Of a stretch of DNA of 64,000 nt, positions 36,678 through 45,142 are shown piece by piece. Source of the stretch: CAZSXU01 sp964610505 (GTDB lineage Bacteria > Arandabacterota > Arandabacteria > JAGLYR01). Within the stretch, counting starts at the first letter, position 1. Each line of letters opens with the position of its first letter. The stretch is from NCBI GenBank assembly GCA_964610505.1, contig CAZSXU010000007.1, positions 62,001 to 126,000 of the forward strand, read 5' to 3'. A model generated the notes under the pieces. That model was not told where the DNA came from. It made no database searches and worked only from the letters and a program-made list of their open reading frames with translations. A program made the translations under genes and the position numbers.

Positions 36678-37685
36678 TCAGCCGTCCGTGGGGAAGCGCC
36701 TGTGTTCCCGGACGTAGGCGAGGATGGAGTCGAGGGGGTACTGGCGGTAGCTCTTGAGCGCGGCCCGAAATCCATCCCCGTAAACCGGATCATCATTGTG
36801 CTCCATCACCCGCATCCGGTGCTCGGCGCCGAGTGTCCCCATCTGCTGGAGCCATAGGTAGGAGATGAGTTCGCAGATGCCTTCTTCCACGCGCAGGGGC
36901 AGCTCGGGGAATCCTTCGAGAAACAACCAGGCATGGCCGAGCTCGTGGGCCGCCACAGAACAGAAGTGCTCATAGGGAAGACCGCGGAGGATCAAGATCT
37001 CTTCCACCGTTCGCTCGATGACTTCGCCGTTTTGCGACCACAGGGCCGTGCGGGTGTTTCCACTCAGGTCACGGGAGCCGCCTTCCTTGAGTTCGCGGAG
37101 ATCCACAAGCCCGAGTGGCGTCTTGGCCGATCCCAGGTCCAGGCCCAGGACTCGGAGCGTGCCTCGGACTCCGGAGAGAATCGCTTTGCCTTCAGCGAAA
37201 TCGTCAACGGCGGATTCCCGGCAGAGCGTGCACATCACCCTGCCGTCGTCATACCGGACGCCGCCTCCTGTCAGACCGTCGCAAACGAGCCGGCCGCAGC
37301 TGAAGCAGGCAGGTAACTCGTTTTCATGGTGGGGGCAGTAGATGTCCCCCCAGCTGTTCTCGACGTAGGTGGATCGGATCGGAAGGCCGCAGACCATGCA
37401 GCGGGGACAGAAGATCTCCGTATAGCAGTTCTCGCAGTAGGGGCGCCCCCCGTTCTCGTAGAAGGCATTGTCGGCAAAGGGTCGCCCGCAGTGCGTGCAG
37501 ACGAAGTGTTCAGGGTGCCAGCATTTCTCCAGGGCCGAGATGTATTCCCCTGCGATCGGCTCTCCGCAGGCGGCGCACACCGGAGCTTCCGGCCGGTCCC
37601 CGGTTTGCGCGAATGCAGGCGCGTCCGAGACGGCAGGGTAGAGGAAGAACAGCAACAGCCCTATGAGCACAACTCTTCTCATCAT
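36678..37685 (-). CDS. Secreted LIM-domain / DA1-like zinc metallopeptidase
   Basis: 335 residues. Signal peptide about 4-27 (VVLIGLLLFFLYPAVSDAPA). A perfect LIM domain: C37-x2-C40-x19-H60-x2-C63-x2-C66-x17-C84-x2-C87. A second LIM-like set uses C96, C99, H119/H120, C127, C130, C152 and C155. From about 165 comes a DA1-like peptidase domain with HExxH at 247-251 (VAAHELGHAWLFL) and a downstream Glu (VEEGICELISYLW) as likely third ligand. This is the order of plant DA1 (LIM then peptidase), but with an export signal and no ubiquitin-interacting motif. ATG 37685 (or 37682) is chosen by the signal peptide. It is flanked by two FKBP lipoprotein genes on the same strand. Confidence 0.85.
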   Translation of the reverse strand: MMRRVVLIGLLLFFLYPAVSDAPAFAQTGDRPEAPVCAACGEPIAGEYISALEKCWHPEHFVCTHCGRPFADNAFYENGGRPYCENCYTEIFCPRCMVCGLPIRSTYVENSWGDIYCPHHENELPACFSCGRLVCDGLTGGGVRYDDGRVMCTLCRESAVDDFAEGKAILSGVRGTLRVLGLDLGSAKTPLGLVDLRELKEGGSRDLSGNTRTALWSQNGEVIERTVEEILILRGLPYEHFCSVAAHELGHAWLFLEGFPELPLRVEEGICELISYLWLQQMGTLGAEHRMRVMEHNDDPVYGDGFRAALKSYRQYPLDSILAYVREHRRFPTDG

Positions 37686-37745
37686 GCACCCTGCAGATAT
37701 TATCGGGAAGGAGGAAGCGCGTTGCGAGTTCTTTCTGGCCGTACC

Positions 37746-37791
37746 CGCGGAGCGGGGGACGGTCACGACTCCGACCGTCCCCCGCTCCGCG
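37746..37791. repeat. Perfect 19-bp inverted repeat (hairpin) between FKBP and LIM-DA1 genes
   Basis: Arms 37746-37764 and 37773-37791 are exact reverse complements with an 8-base loop. They contain gcggagcgggggacggtc and its complement. The hairpin lies downstream of the second FKBP stop (37846) and upstream of the LIM-DA1 start (37685). No T-tract follows on the minus strand, so termination would be of a non-canonical kind. Confidence 0.85.
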
Positions 37792-37845
37792 AACACATCC
37801 CGGCGTTTCGAATCCGGGCAATCTGTGGCGGGTCTTGGGCTTCAG

Positions 37846-38556
37846 CTATTCTCCAATTCCGATCAACTCCACCTCGAAGATCAACGTGGCGTTCGGGCCG
37901 ATCATCTGCCCGGCGCCGCGCTCTCCGTAGGCGAGATCCGGGGGAATGTACAGTTTGTACTTGCTTCCGACGGACATCAGCTGCAGGCCCTCGGTCCAGC
38001 CCTTGATGACGGCGTTCAGCATGAAAGTGGCCGGTTCGCCGCGCTTGTAGGAGCTGTCGAATTCCGTCCCGTCGAGGAGCGTGCCACTGTAGTGGACGGT
38101 GACCTCGTCCGTTGGTTTGGGTTTCGGACCGTTCCCTTCGGTCAACACTTCGTACTGAAGGCCGCTCGCGGTTGTTTTCACCCCGTCCCTCTTCTCGTTT
38201 TCGGCGAGGAAAGTCTCGCCTTCGGTGACGTTGCCGCTGCTCAGTTCCTCCCGCTGCCTGTTCCCCGCCTCCTGCATCTGCTGCTGAAACTGAGCCATGA
38301 CGTCCGACATTTCATCGGTGCTGAGGAGGGGCTCTTTGCCCTCCACGGTGTCCTGGATGCCCTGGAGGAGAGAGGCGATGTCGATGTCGACCGGCATGCG
38401 TTTCACGTAGCCGCCGAAGTCCATGCCCAACGCGTAGCTCGATTTCTCGACGAAGTTCTTCAGTTCCGTCTTGGCGGCGGTCTCTCCGTTCTCCGCGCAG
38501 GAGAGAAGCGATAGAATCACTACGACCATCAGAGTCGCGATCGGAACGCGTATCAT
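37846..38556 (-). CDS. FKBP-type peptidyl-prolyl isomerase, FkpA/Mip-like lipoprotein (second copy)
   Basis: 236 residues. Lipobox VILSLLSC (C20). Residues about 30-120 are the helical dimerisation domain of FkpA/Mip (FVEKSSYALGMDFGGYVKRM, LLQGIQDTVEGKEPLLSTDE, QFQQQMQEAGNRQREELSSG). An FKBP domain follows: VTVHYSGTLLDGTEFDSSYK, PATFMLNAVIKGWTEGLQLM, AYGERGAGQMIGPNATLIFE. The last 125 residues are closely similar to the copy at 36077-36592, so the two arose by duplication. AAGGA lies upstream of the start. It would act as a dimeric periplasmic chaperone-isomerase. The frame extends upstream to 39072 without support. Confidence 0.94.
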   Translation of the reverse strand: MIRVPIATLMVVVILSLLSCAENGETAAKTELKNFVEKSSYALGMDFGGYVKRMPVDIDIASLLQGIQDTVEGKEPLLSTDEMSDVMAQFQQQMQEAGNRQREELSSGNVTEGETFLAENEKRDGVKTTASGLQYEVLTEGNGPKPKPTDEVTVHYSGTLLDGTEFDSSYKRGEPATFMLNAVIKGWTEGLQLMSVGSKYKLYIPPDLAYGERGAGQMIGPNATLIFEVELIGIGE

Positions 38557-38800
38557 GGGCAAATCCTTTCTGTTGGAGTCGCCTGCAAGCCTCGAGGGTG
38601 AAGACGGTTGGAAACCCAGGAGGGCGGGATCAATTCCGTGGTGCAACACGTGCCAAGATACATCCGATTCGGGCCGAGAGCAAAGAATTTCTTCGCTGTG
38701 CGGAGGGAAGCGAGGGACGAAATCCGGGGGGAGTGGGGTGGAGCGGGAGCGGGTGAATCGTACGTGGGGCATAGGGAACCGGAAGTGGGGAAGCATGAAA

Positions 38801-38833
38801 AGGCCCTCTCCATCCTTCGGATGGAGAGGGCCT
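38801..38833 (-). terminator. Intrinsic terminator of the Tricorn-like gene
   Basis: Perfect 15-bp arms (AGGCCCTCTCCATCC and its complement) around TTC, 13 bases past the stop at 38846 on the minus strand, followed there by TTTT. Confidence 0.8.
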
Positions 38834-38845
38834 CGAAGGGTCAAC

Positions 38846-41800
38846 CTATCGATCTTCCGAGCGAATTCCCATCCCACTTCGATCCGGGAAAGCCGGACGG
38901 GAAGGAGGCGTATAGGGATTCCTCCGGACCTCGTCGAGCATATGTTCGATGGCGGCTTCGATCTGAGGATCGGATCCATCCACCATGAGCGCCGGGTCAT
39001 CCATGACTTCGATATCGGGATCCACACCGTGTCCCTCGATGCCCCAGGTTCCGTCCTTCTCGTAGAAGCCAAAGGTCGGCACGCTCGTGTATCCCCCGTC
39101 GATGAGCCGCGGGTTGCCGCTCATGCCCACCAAGCCACCCCACGTCCGCATACCGATGAGCTTCCCGAGCCCCTTGTGCCGGAAGAGGAACGGGAAGTAG
39201 TCGCCGCCCGAACCGGCGAGCCCGTTGATGAGCATGCACTTCGGCCCGTGGTGAGCATCGCCGGGCGTCACCCAGTCCTTGCCCTGATTGTAGCGCGTGG
39301 CCCAGTAGCTGATGACCGGTCGGTCGAGAAGTTCGATCATCCGTGTCGGGACCCAACCGCCGCCGTTCCAGCGCTCGTCAACGATGAGTGCGTCCTTCTC
39401 GAGCTGCCCCCAGAACTGGCGCCAGAGCTCGTTCATTCCCCACGTGGCCGTATTCGGAACATAGATGTAGCCGACCCGGCCGTCCGTCTTCTCCTCTACA
39501 TGGGCCCGGGTCCTCTCGATCCAGGAGCGGAATCGGAGCCCGAACTCCTCATCGGCCGTCAACAAGGTCACGACCACCTGCCGGGCATCGTCATCCACCT
39601 TCGGTTTGTCCGACACCGTGAGGGTCACGGTCTTTCCGGCCAGACCCTGGAAGGCGGCCCAGGGGTCTTTCGCCGTGTCGATCGGTACGCCGTTGACGGC
39701 CAGAAGATAGTCCCCGACCGCCACCTCGACGGCGGGCTGGCTTAAGGGGCCGCGGTCCTCGATGTCCCAGGTCCCACCCTCGTAGATCCTGGAGATCCGG
39801 TACGCGCCGCGGGAGAGTTCGAAATCGCAACCCAGCATCCCGACCGGCACCGTGGGCGGCCTCTCCTCATCGCCGCCGAAGTAGTACGCGTGCCCCACGT
39901 TGAGCTCGGAGATCATCTCGCCAATCACGTAACTCACGTCCTCCCGGGAGGCACAGTCGGCGAGCATCACTTCGTACTGCTTGCGCACGGCTTCCCAGTC
40001 CACACCGTGCATGTTGGCGTCGTAGAAGAAGTCGCGGTGGATCCGCCAGGCCTCGTTGAAGATCTGTGCCCATTCCGTCGGGGGATCGATCGTGGCCGTC
40101 ATGCCCGAGGTCGAAATCATGTCTTCCATCGTCTGGTCGGGCTGCGCGTCGACGATGGCCATCGCCCGTTCCTTGTCGATGACGAGCAGCTTCTTCCCGT
40201 CGGCCGACATCGCGAAATCCCCTACGCCGTCGATGACGACCTTGTCCCTCTCGTCGTCCTTCTCGGCCCCGGGGTCAAAGATGTGAATGGAGGGATCTCC
40301 CCGCATGCCGCGAGTCGGCCTCCGCGTGTAGACGAGTTTGCCCTCATCACTCACGCTGAGGTAGTTGAAGCCGCCACGCTCGACGGGGAGGGGAACCGCC
40401 CGGCGCTCGAACCCCTCGATGTCGATCTCGACCGGTTCGATCTTGTCCTCGTCGTCTTCCGCATCTTCGTCCTCGTTCTCCGCGTCCTTATCTTCGTCCT
40501 CCGCGTCCTCATCTTCGTCCTCATCCTCCCCCCATTCCTCTTCATCACTCTCGGGAGCGAAGGGGGAGGGTTCGTCCTTCTCAAGAGGAACCAGGAACAG
40601 CCGGTCGGTTTCCGCGTAGACCCAGTTGAAACCGTAGTCACCGAACATCGGGCTGGAGAATTCGCGCTCCGACGCGAAGTAGAGGTACTTGCCCTCACGG
40701 TCAAAGGTCGGCCAGGTATCGTTGAATCTGCCCGAGGTCAACCGGTCCTTGTCGTCCTTCTCAACGTTGTAGAGCCAGATGACGTTGAGGCCGCGTGGCG
40801 ACTCCGGAACGGCAAATGTCAACCAGTTCGAATCACTCGACCAGCTGACACGGCCGCGGTCCGCCGTGGGCGTGCGGTGAACCTGCCGCGTCCGGCCCGA
40901 GTCGATGTTGTGGATGAAGAGCGTGCCGGCCATGTCCCAGAAGGAGACCCACTTGGAGTCCGGCGACCAGATCGGATCATAGAGGTATCCCTTCCCGAGC
41001 TTCGTCAACCGGCGGGCCTCGGCCCGGCCGTCCGACTGGGCTACCCAGAGTTCGTAGTTCCCGTCGGTCTGGGCGAAGTAGGCGATCCACTGTCCGTCGG
41101 GACTCCACGCCGGATCACGCTCGGCGTTGCCTGCGGTCCGGTGGAGGTTGACGGGAGATCCCTTCTTGGCCGGCAGTGTCCAGATGTCGCCCCGCGCTTC
41201 GACCACGACCCGTTTCCCGGTGGATGAAATGTCGACGTTGTAGATCAGTTTGCTCGCGTCCACCGACTGGAGACGGATCTGCGGCCGATCGCCGGGGATC
41301 GAAACGGGAACAACCCGCGTCTCTTCAGTGTCCAGATCGAGGAGAACCAGATCGCTTCCCATCTGAAAGACGATGTCGTCGGGTCCGATGGACGGCCACT
41401 TTACGTCATAGTCGCTGAAATGCGTGACCTGCCGGCTCCGGCCGGTCGCCACATCGTACTGCCAGATGTTCAGCCGGTGGTCGGGGCCCGCGTCGGAGAG
41501 GTAGTAGATCTTGTCCCCATGCCACATCGGTTGCGTGTCTGTGCCTTCCCAGTCCGTGATCTTCCGGGACGTGTGACGGTCGAGATGGAAGAGCCAGATG
41601 TCGGTTGCCATGCCTCCCCGGTAGCGTTTCCAGGTGCGGTGATCGCGGGAGTGCGGGGTGTAGGCGAGCCACTTGCCGTCAGGGCTGATCGTGGCGTTGG
41701 CGCCGTAGGGAACAGGCAGCTTGTCGGCCAGCCCGCCCTCGGGGGATACGGAGAACAAGCCGCGACTCATGGGCACCGAGCCCTGGCCCCAGAGAGAGTA

Positions 41801-42181
41801 GATGATCCGGCCGTCACGGGTCCAATCGGTCGGCACTTCGGGGTAGGGGTGATGCGTCACGCGGAAGGGAGCGCCCCCGGCCGTCGGCACGGTATAGAGG
41901 TCCCGGTTTCCATCGTAGTTTCCGAGGAACGCGATGAACCGCCCGTCGGGACTGAAAGTCGCATAGCGTTCCTGACCCTTCGGACTCGACAGAGGAACGG
42001 CCGTGCCCCCGTCTTTGGAGACCACCCAGAGATCATTGGCATAGGTGAAGACGATGTGCGTGGCGCTTACGTCCGGGTAGCGAAGCATGCCCGCGTGGGG
42101 TTCCACGGCGGACGCCGGAACGACGGACAGCAGAAGAACCGCGATCAGAAACAGACCTGTACTCCCATGCCGAGCAGACAT
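38846..42181 (-). CDS. Tricorn-like protease (S41 core, secreted)
   Basis: 1111 residues; AAGGAGG precedes ATG 42181. Signal peptide about 8-25 (TGLFLIAVLLLSVVPASA). Then a long beta-propeller (WD40/PD40-like: YATFSPDGRFIAFLGNYDGN, AWSPDGQWIAYFAQTDGNYE, IWSPDSKWVSFWDMAGTLFI), an acidic insertion at about 540-585 made mostly of Asp and Glu, a tricorn C1 helix bundle (NEAWRIHRDFFYDANMHGVD), a PDZ domain and the S41 C2 domain. Likely catalytic residues are H764 (LNVGHAYYFGG) and S991 (GLAGSGGDYFPF). Tricorn trims peptides released by larger proteases; here the signal peptide suggests a periplasmic or extracellular role. A terminator lies just past the stop. Confidence 0.93.
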   Translation of the reverse strand: MSARHGSTGLFLIAVLLLSVVPASAVEPHAGMLRYPDVSATHIVFTYANDLWVVSKDGGTAVPLSSPKGQERYATFSPDGRFIAFLGNYDGNRDLYTVPTAGGAPFRVTHHPYPEVPTDWTRDGRIIYSLWGQGSVPMSRGLFSVSPEGGLADKLPVPYGANATISPDGKWLAYTPHSRDHRTWKRYRGGMATDIWLFHLDRHTSRKITDWEGTDTQPMWHGDKIYYLSDAGPDHRLNIWQYDVATGRSRQVTHFSDYDVKWPSIGPDDIVFQMGSDLVLLDLDTEETRVVPVSIPGDRPQIRLQSVDASKLIYNVDISSTGKRVVVEARGDIWTLPAKKGSPVNLHRTAGNAERDPAWSPDGQWIAYFAQTDGNYELWVAQSDGRAEARRLTKLGKGYLYDPIWSPDSKWVSFWDMAGTLFIHNIDSGRTRQVHRTPTADRGRVSWSSDSNWLTFAVPESPRGLNVIWLYNVEKDDKDRLTSGRFNDTWPTFDREGKYLYFASEREFSSPMFGDYGFNWVYAETDRLFLVPLEKDEPSPFAPESDEEEWGEDEDEDEDAEDEDKDAENEDEDAEDDEDKIEPVEIDIEGFERRAVPLPVERGGFNYLSVSDEGKLVYTRRPTRGMRGDPSIHIFDPGAEKDDERDKVVIDGVGDFAMSADGKKLLVIDKERAMAIVDAQPDQTMEDMISTSGMTATIDPPTEWAQIFNEAWRIHRDFFYDANMHGVDWEAVRKQYEVMLADCASREDVSYVIGEMISELNVGHAYYFGGDEERPPTVPVGMLGCDFELSRGAYRISRIYEGGTWDIEDRGPLSQPAVEVAVGDYLLAVNGVPIDTAKDPWAAFQGLAGKTVTLTVSDKPKVDDDARQVVVTLLTADEEFGLRFRSWIERTRAHVEEKTDGRVGYIYVPNTATWGMNELWRQFWGQLEKDALIVDERWNGGGWVPTRMIELLDRPVISYWATRYNQGKDWVTPGDAHHGPKCMLINGLAGSGGDYFPFLFRHKGLGKLIGMRTWGGLVGMSGNPRLIDGGYTSVPTFGFYEKDGTWGIEGHGVDPDIEVMDDPALMVDGSDPQIEAAIEHMLDEVRRNPYTPPSRPAFPDRSGMGIRSEDR

Positions 42182-42341
42182 ACTTCCTCCTTGGATTGGA
42201 TCCTCATAGGGGTACCGTGGAAGGGGATCCCCCGCCCGTGTCCCCACCTTCACTGTCTCTGACGCCCGGCGGCTCCAGAACGTTGCATGTCCGGGTGGTT
42301 CGAGCGTCACTGGGTAGTACGGTTCAACGGCGTGAGCGGTT

Positions 42342-42770
42342 TCACGTGCCGCGGATGACGGCCAGAAATCGTTCCGGAATCGCCGTCACCTGTTTCTTCT
42401 CCAGATCCAGGAAAACGACTCCCGTTCGAGCCAGCGCAATGGTCCTCCCGGACTCAGGGTCGGTGACGCGGTAGATCAGGTCGCAGCCCCGGGACCGGAC
42501 GTCTCCGGCCGAGATCTCCACGCCAAGGGTCTGCCCGTGGAAGGCCTCGGCCTCGTAGCGGATCGCCAGATCGGCAATCATGAGCCCGCAGCCGTCCGTG
42601 TCCGCCTCGTCCATCCCGAAGTGCCGGAAGAAGCGGAAGCGGGCGTCATGGAGAATGGAGATCAGGGCATCGTGGCCCAGGTGGCCGCCGTAGTTAATGT
42701 CCGAGATCCGGACGGTGGTCTCCGTCCGGCAGAGCGGGGGCTCCGGGAATTCGATCTGGACTCTAGCCAT
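42342..42770 (-). CDS. Acyl-CoA thioesterase-like protein (hotdog fold, 4HBT/YbgC type)
   Basis: 142 residues. The hotdog pattern is TTVRISDINYGGHLGHDALI, SILHDARFRFFRHFGMDEAD, ADLAIRYEAEAFHGQTLGVE, IALARTGVVFLDLEKKQVTA. An Asp/Asn in 'SDINYGGHLG' occupies the active-site position where YbgC-type enzymes have 'DxDxxGHVNN'; here the H in GGHLG is kept but the first acidic residue is shifted. It hydrolyses acyl-CoA or acyl-ACP thioesters of unknown chain. The start has GAGG upstream. It lies nine bases downstream of the YaiI-like gene on the same strand, so co-transcription is likely. Confidence 0.85.
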   Translation of the reverse strand: MARVQIEFPEPPLCRTETTVRISDINYGGHLGHDALISILHDARFRFFRHFGMDEADTDGCGLMIADLAIRYEAEAFHGQTLGVEISAGDVRSRGCDLIYRVTDPESGRTIALARTGVVFLDLEKKQVTAIPERFLAVIRGT

Positions 42771-42779
42771 GTGATGTCC

Positions 42780-43235
42780 TCACGGATCCTCCCGCCTCTG
42801 TGTCAGCCAGCGGTCGAGCGCGGCCGCGAACTTCTTCCGGTCGCCCGCTCCGAGCGGGGCCGGCCCACCGAGGGGAAGACCGCCGGAGCGCAGCTCGTAG
42901 AGGAGATCCCTTGTGGCGAGACGCTCGCCGACGTTGTCTTCCGTGTACAGATCGCCTCTCGGATCCAGGCCCGTGGCCCCCTTCTTGACGACGCGGGCCG
43001 CCAATGGAATGTCCGCCGTGATCACCAGATCACCGGCCGCCAGGTTCCCGACGATGTGGTTGTCGGCCTCGTCGGCTCCGGCTCCAACGGCGACCGCCGT
43101 GATGAGGTTCGTTTCGGGTGTGCTCATCTCGCGATCCGCCACAAGGCGGACCTGAATCCTCAGTCGTTTCGCGGCGCGGAAGATGATCTCGCGGATGGTC
43201 CGAGGACAGGCGTCGGCGTCGATCCAGATCTTCAC
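42780..43235 (-). CDS. UPF0178 / YaiI family (DUF188) protein
   Basis: 151 residues from GTG 43235, giving the family N-terminus KIWIDADACPRTIREIIFRA. The family signature continues with RLVADREMSTP, the conserved 'GAGADEADNHIVGNLAAGDL', VITADIPLAARVVKKGATGL and DPRGDLYTEDNVGERLATRD. The acidic residues D6, D8 and D in GADEAD resemble PIN/NYN-type metal-binding nucleases. The family is uncharacterised biochemically. No good Shine-Dalgarno is visible for GTG 43235 or for ATG 43277, so the start was fixed by family length (about 150). Confidence 0.88.
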   Translation of the reverse strand: MKIWIDADACPRTIREIIFRAAKRLRIQVRLVADREMSTPETNLITAVAVGAGADEADNHIVGNLAAGDLVITADIPLAARVVKKGATGLDPRGDLYTEDNVGERLATRDLLYELRSGGLPLGGPAPLGAGDRKKFAAALDRWLTQRREDP

Positions 43236-43303
43236 AAGGGGGGTCCGGTTGTTTGAGACGGATCTAATAGGAAACATTATGTAAATCGCCCAACGGATTA
43301 ATT

Positions 43304-44338
43304 TTACAACTGTTCCGATCTACAATCGAGAATAACTTTGGTCTCCTTCGTGGCCGCCGCCAGCGCGTCGACCACCGAGCCCAGAGGATGAATCGAACTC
43401 ACGAGATTCCCCACAGGCAGCGCGCCGGCCCAGAGAAGATCGATCGCCTTTGCGAACGGCCCGCAGCGAGAGCCCTGAATTCGAATCTCGTCAACGGCGA
43501 TCTTCGTGGCATCCAGGCCGTCCACGGGAGAACCGGGCGTGCTCTTAAGAGCGATGGTCCCGCTGGGGGCGACCAGTGAGAGGGCGGTTCTCAAGCCCCC
43601 GAGTGAGCCGGTCGCCTCTACGACGACCGGCGGGCCCAGCCCTCCGGCCCATTGGCGAATCGAACTTTCGAGGTCCGGATGGTCGGCGAGACAGGTCTCC
43701 TCGGCTCCGAAATTCCGGGCCCTCTGGAGTTCTTCCTTGTCGAGAGAAACGGCCAGCACCCGTGCGCCGCGAATGTGAGCCACTCCCATAATGAGAAGCC
43801 CCAGCCGCCCGGCGCCCAGGACGACGACCGTCTCGCCCTCTCGAATGGGCGTGAGCTCAAAGGTCTGGATCGCCGCCGCCAGAGGCTCGACGAACACGCC
43901 CGCCAGGGGATCCAGATCGTCGTGGAGGGCGTGGAGGTTGGCGGCCGGGACCTTGACGAACTGCTGGAACGCTCCGTCGGCGCAGAAGATTCCGAGCGTG
44001 GTTCGCTTCAGGCAGTGGGAGGGAAGACCGGCTCGGCACGCGGGGCACGGGTGGCCGACGCCGTAGGACAGACAGGTGTTGCTGATCTCGGCCGTGACCG
44101 TCCGTCCCAGCCACTCCTTTGAGACTTCGGAGCCGACTCGCTCGACCTCTCCCGAGAGCTCGTGGCCAAGGACGATGGGCAGGGGAACGGGATAGTCCCC
44201 CGAGTAGATCGCCAGATCCGTTCCGCAGATGCCGGCAAAGAGGACACGCACGAGGACTTCGTGGGGCCCGATCTCGGGCGCCGGACGGTCCTCGATCACA
44301 ATCTTTCCGGGTTCGGTCAGGATCGCCTGTCTGGCCAT
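43304..44338 (-). CDS. Zinc-dependent medium-chain alcohol dehydrogenase
   Basis: 344 residues. Catalytic zinc ligands C38 (FAGICGTDLAIYSGDYPVP) and H59-E60 (IVLGHELSGEVERVG), plus a Glu in FVEPLAAAI. The structural zinc lobe has cysteines in SNTCLSYGVGHPCPACRAGL and SHC. The Rossmann motif is VVVLGAGRLGLLIMGVAHIR, with a negatively charged residue missing after it (SLDKEELQRA), so cofactor choice is uncertain. The family oxidises polyols, sugars or alcohols with NAD(P)+. A ribosome-binding site (AGGTGGAG) precedes the start. It may be linked to the aldehyde dehydrogenase at 45143 on the other strand, but they are not in one operon. Confidence 0.9.
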   Translation of the reverse strand: MARQAILTEPGKIVIEDRPAPEIGPHEVLVRVLFAGICGTDLAIYSGDYPVPLPIVLGHELSGEVERVGSEVSKEWLGRTVTAEISNTCLSYGVGHPCPACRAGLPSHCLKRTTLGIFCADGAFQQFVKVPAANLHALHDDLDPLAGVFVEPLAAAIQTFELTPIREGETVVVLGAGRLGLLIMGVAHIRGARVLAVSLDKEELQRARNFGAEETCLADHPDLESSIRQWAGGLGPPVVVEATGSLGGLRTALSLVAPSGTIALKSTPGSPVDGLDATKIAVDEIRIQGSRCGPFAKAIDLLWAGALPVGNLVSSIHPLGSVVDALAAATKETKVILDCRSEQL

Positions 44339-44484
44339 TCTCCACCTTGCTCATTTCGGGCGGCGGCCTCGAAACCTCACATCCGCCGAATCTGCGAAAC
44401 CCGTGGCTGCACACGCGCCCTTTTCACGAATGGTCGCTCACCCCACTCGCCATGGTGGGCGATCCGAGCGCCGGACCCGGCGCG

Positions 44485-44886
44485 TTACGCGGGCTCCTCC
44501 TCCACCGGGGTCTCCCCCGCTTCCGGTTCTTTCTTCTCCCGAGCCTCGGCGTTTGGGGCTTCGTTCTTCTCGCGGGCCTCCTTCTCGATCATGGCCTCAA
44601 TCCTGGCCAACTCTTGGTCGAGCGGTTTGATCTCTTCGATGAGCGCCTGCACCTCGGGATCCTCCATCGGGTTCTTCACGTCCTCCCGAAGTGCCTTCTC
44701 GTAAATCTTGGACCCGAGCTCTCCGAACTGCCGCATGATCTTGGCCTGGAGAGCGCCCTTCTGGTACTTCTGCTGAGCCACGTGACTTGTCTCCGCCGCC
44801 TTTTCGCTGGCGACCTTGATGGCGCCAAGGGTGGCGGCCAGCCCGGCGTCCACGTTCTCCGTGATCCTTCTCCACAGCGTTGTCAT
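44485..44886 (-). CDS. Hypothetical coiled-coil protein with acidic tail
   Basis: 133 residues, not recognised. AGGAGG precedes the ATG. The N-terminal part (TLWRRITENVDAGLAATLGA) is amphipathic and could bind a membrane. The middle is helical (QKYQKGALQAKIMRQFGELG, QALIEEIKPLDQELARIEAM). The C-terminus is a Glu/Lys/Pro-rich tail (EAREKKEPEAGETPVEEEPA). There is no signal peptide or membrane helix. Such small charged helical proteins often sit at membranes or in stress responses, but nothing here fixes a role. Monocistronic, divergent from the aldehyde dehydrogenase gene. Confidence 0.75.
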   Translation of the reverse strand: MTTLWRRITENVDAGLAATLGAIKVASEKAAETSHVAQQKYQKGALQAKIMRQFGELGSKIYEKALREDVKNPMEDPEVQALIEEIKPLDQELARIEAMIEKEAREKNEAPNAEAREKKEPEAGETPVEEEPA

Positions 44887-44973
44887 GACGAATCCTCCTC
44901 TGGAATCGGCACACCTCCGAGATGTTTACATAGCGCACGGAACAAAGGTCCCGACGGATCCCCTGCGCTTCCC

Positions 44974-45003
44974 AATCTATTCCGAAAGCCGACCGGGGAT
45001 CAA
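44974..45003 (-). promoter_or_regulatory. Promoter-like pair for the coiled-coil gene
   Basis: On the minus strand TTGATC (45003-44998) and TAGATT (44979-44974) are 18 bases apart, about 90 bases before the start at 44886. Confidence 0.4.
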
Positions 45004-45066
45004 CAACAATTGGGAACGACCCGGTGAACATCGAGGTGAGAAACCGAATTCCTGCCGGGAATCCCC

Positions 45067-45095
45067 TTGAGGAAACCGGGCGCGCCGCGTAGAAT
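45067..45095 (+). promoter_or_regulatory. Sigma-70-type promoter of the aldehyde dehydrogenase gene
   Basis: TTGAGG (45067-45072), 17 bases, TAGAAT (45090-45095). The -10 matches five of six. The ATG follows 48 bases later. Confidence 0.6.
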
Positions 45096-45142
45096 CTGCC
45101 GCGAAGCGAAGTCAGCCAAGGAGGAGCGCCAGGGGGGTCGGC

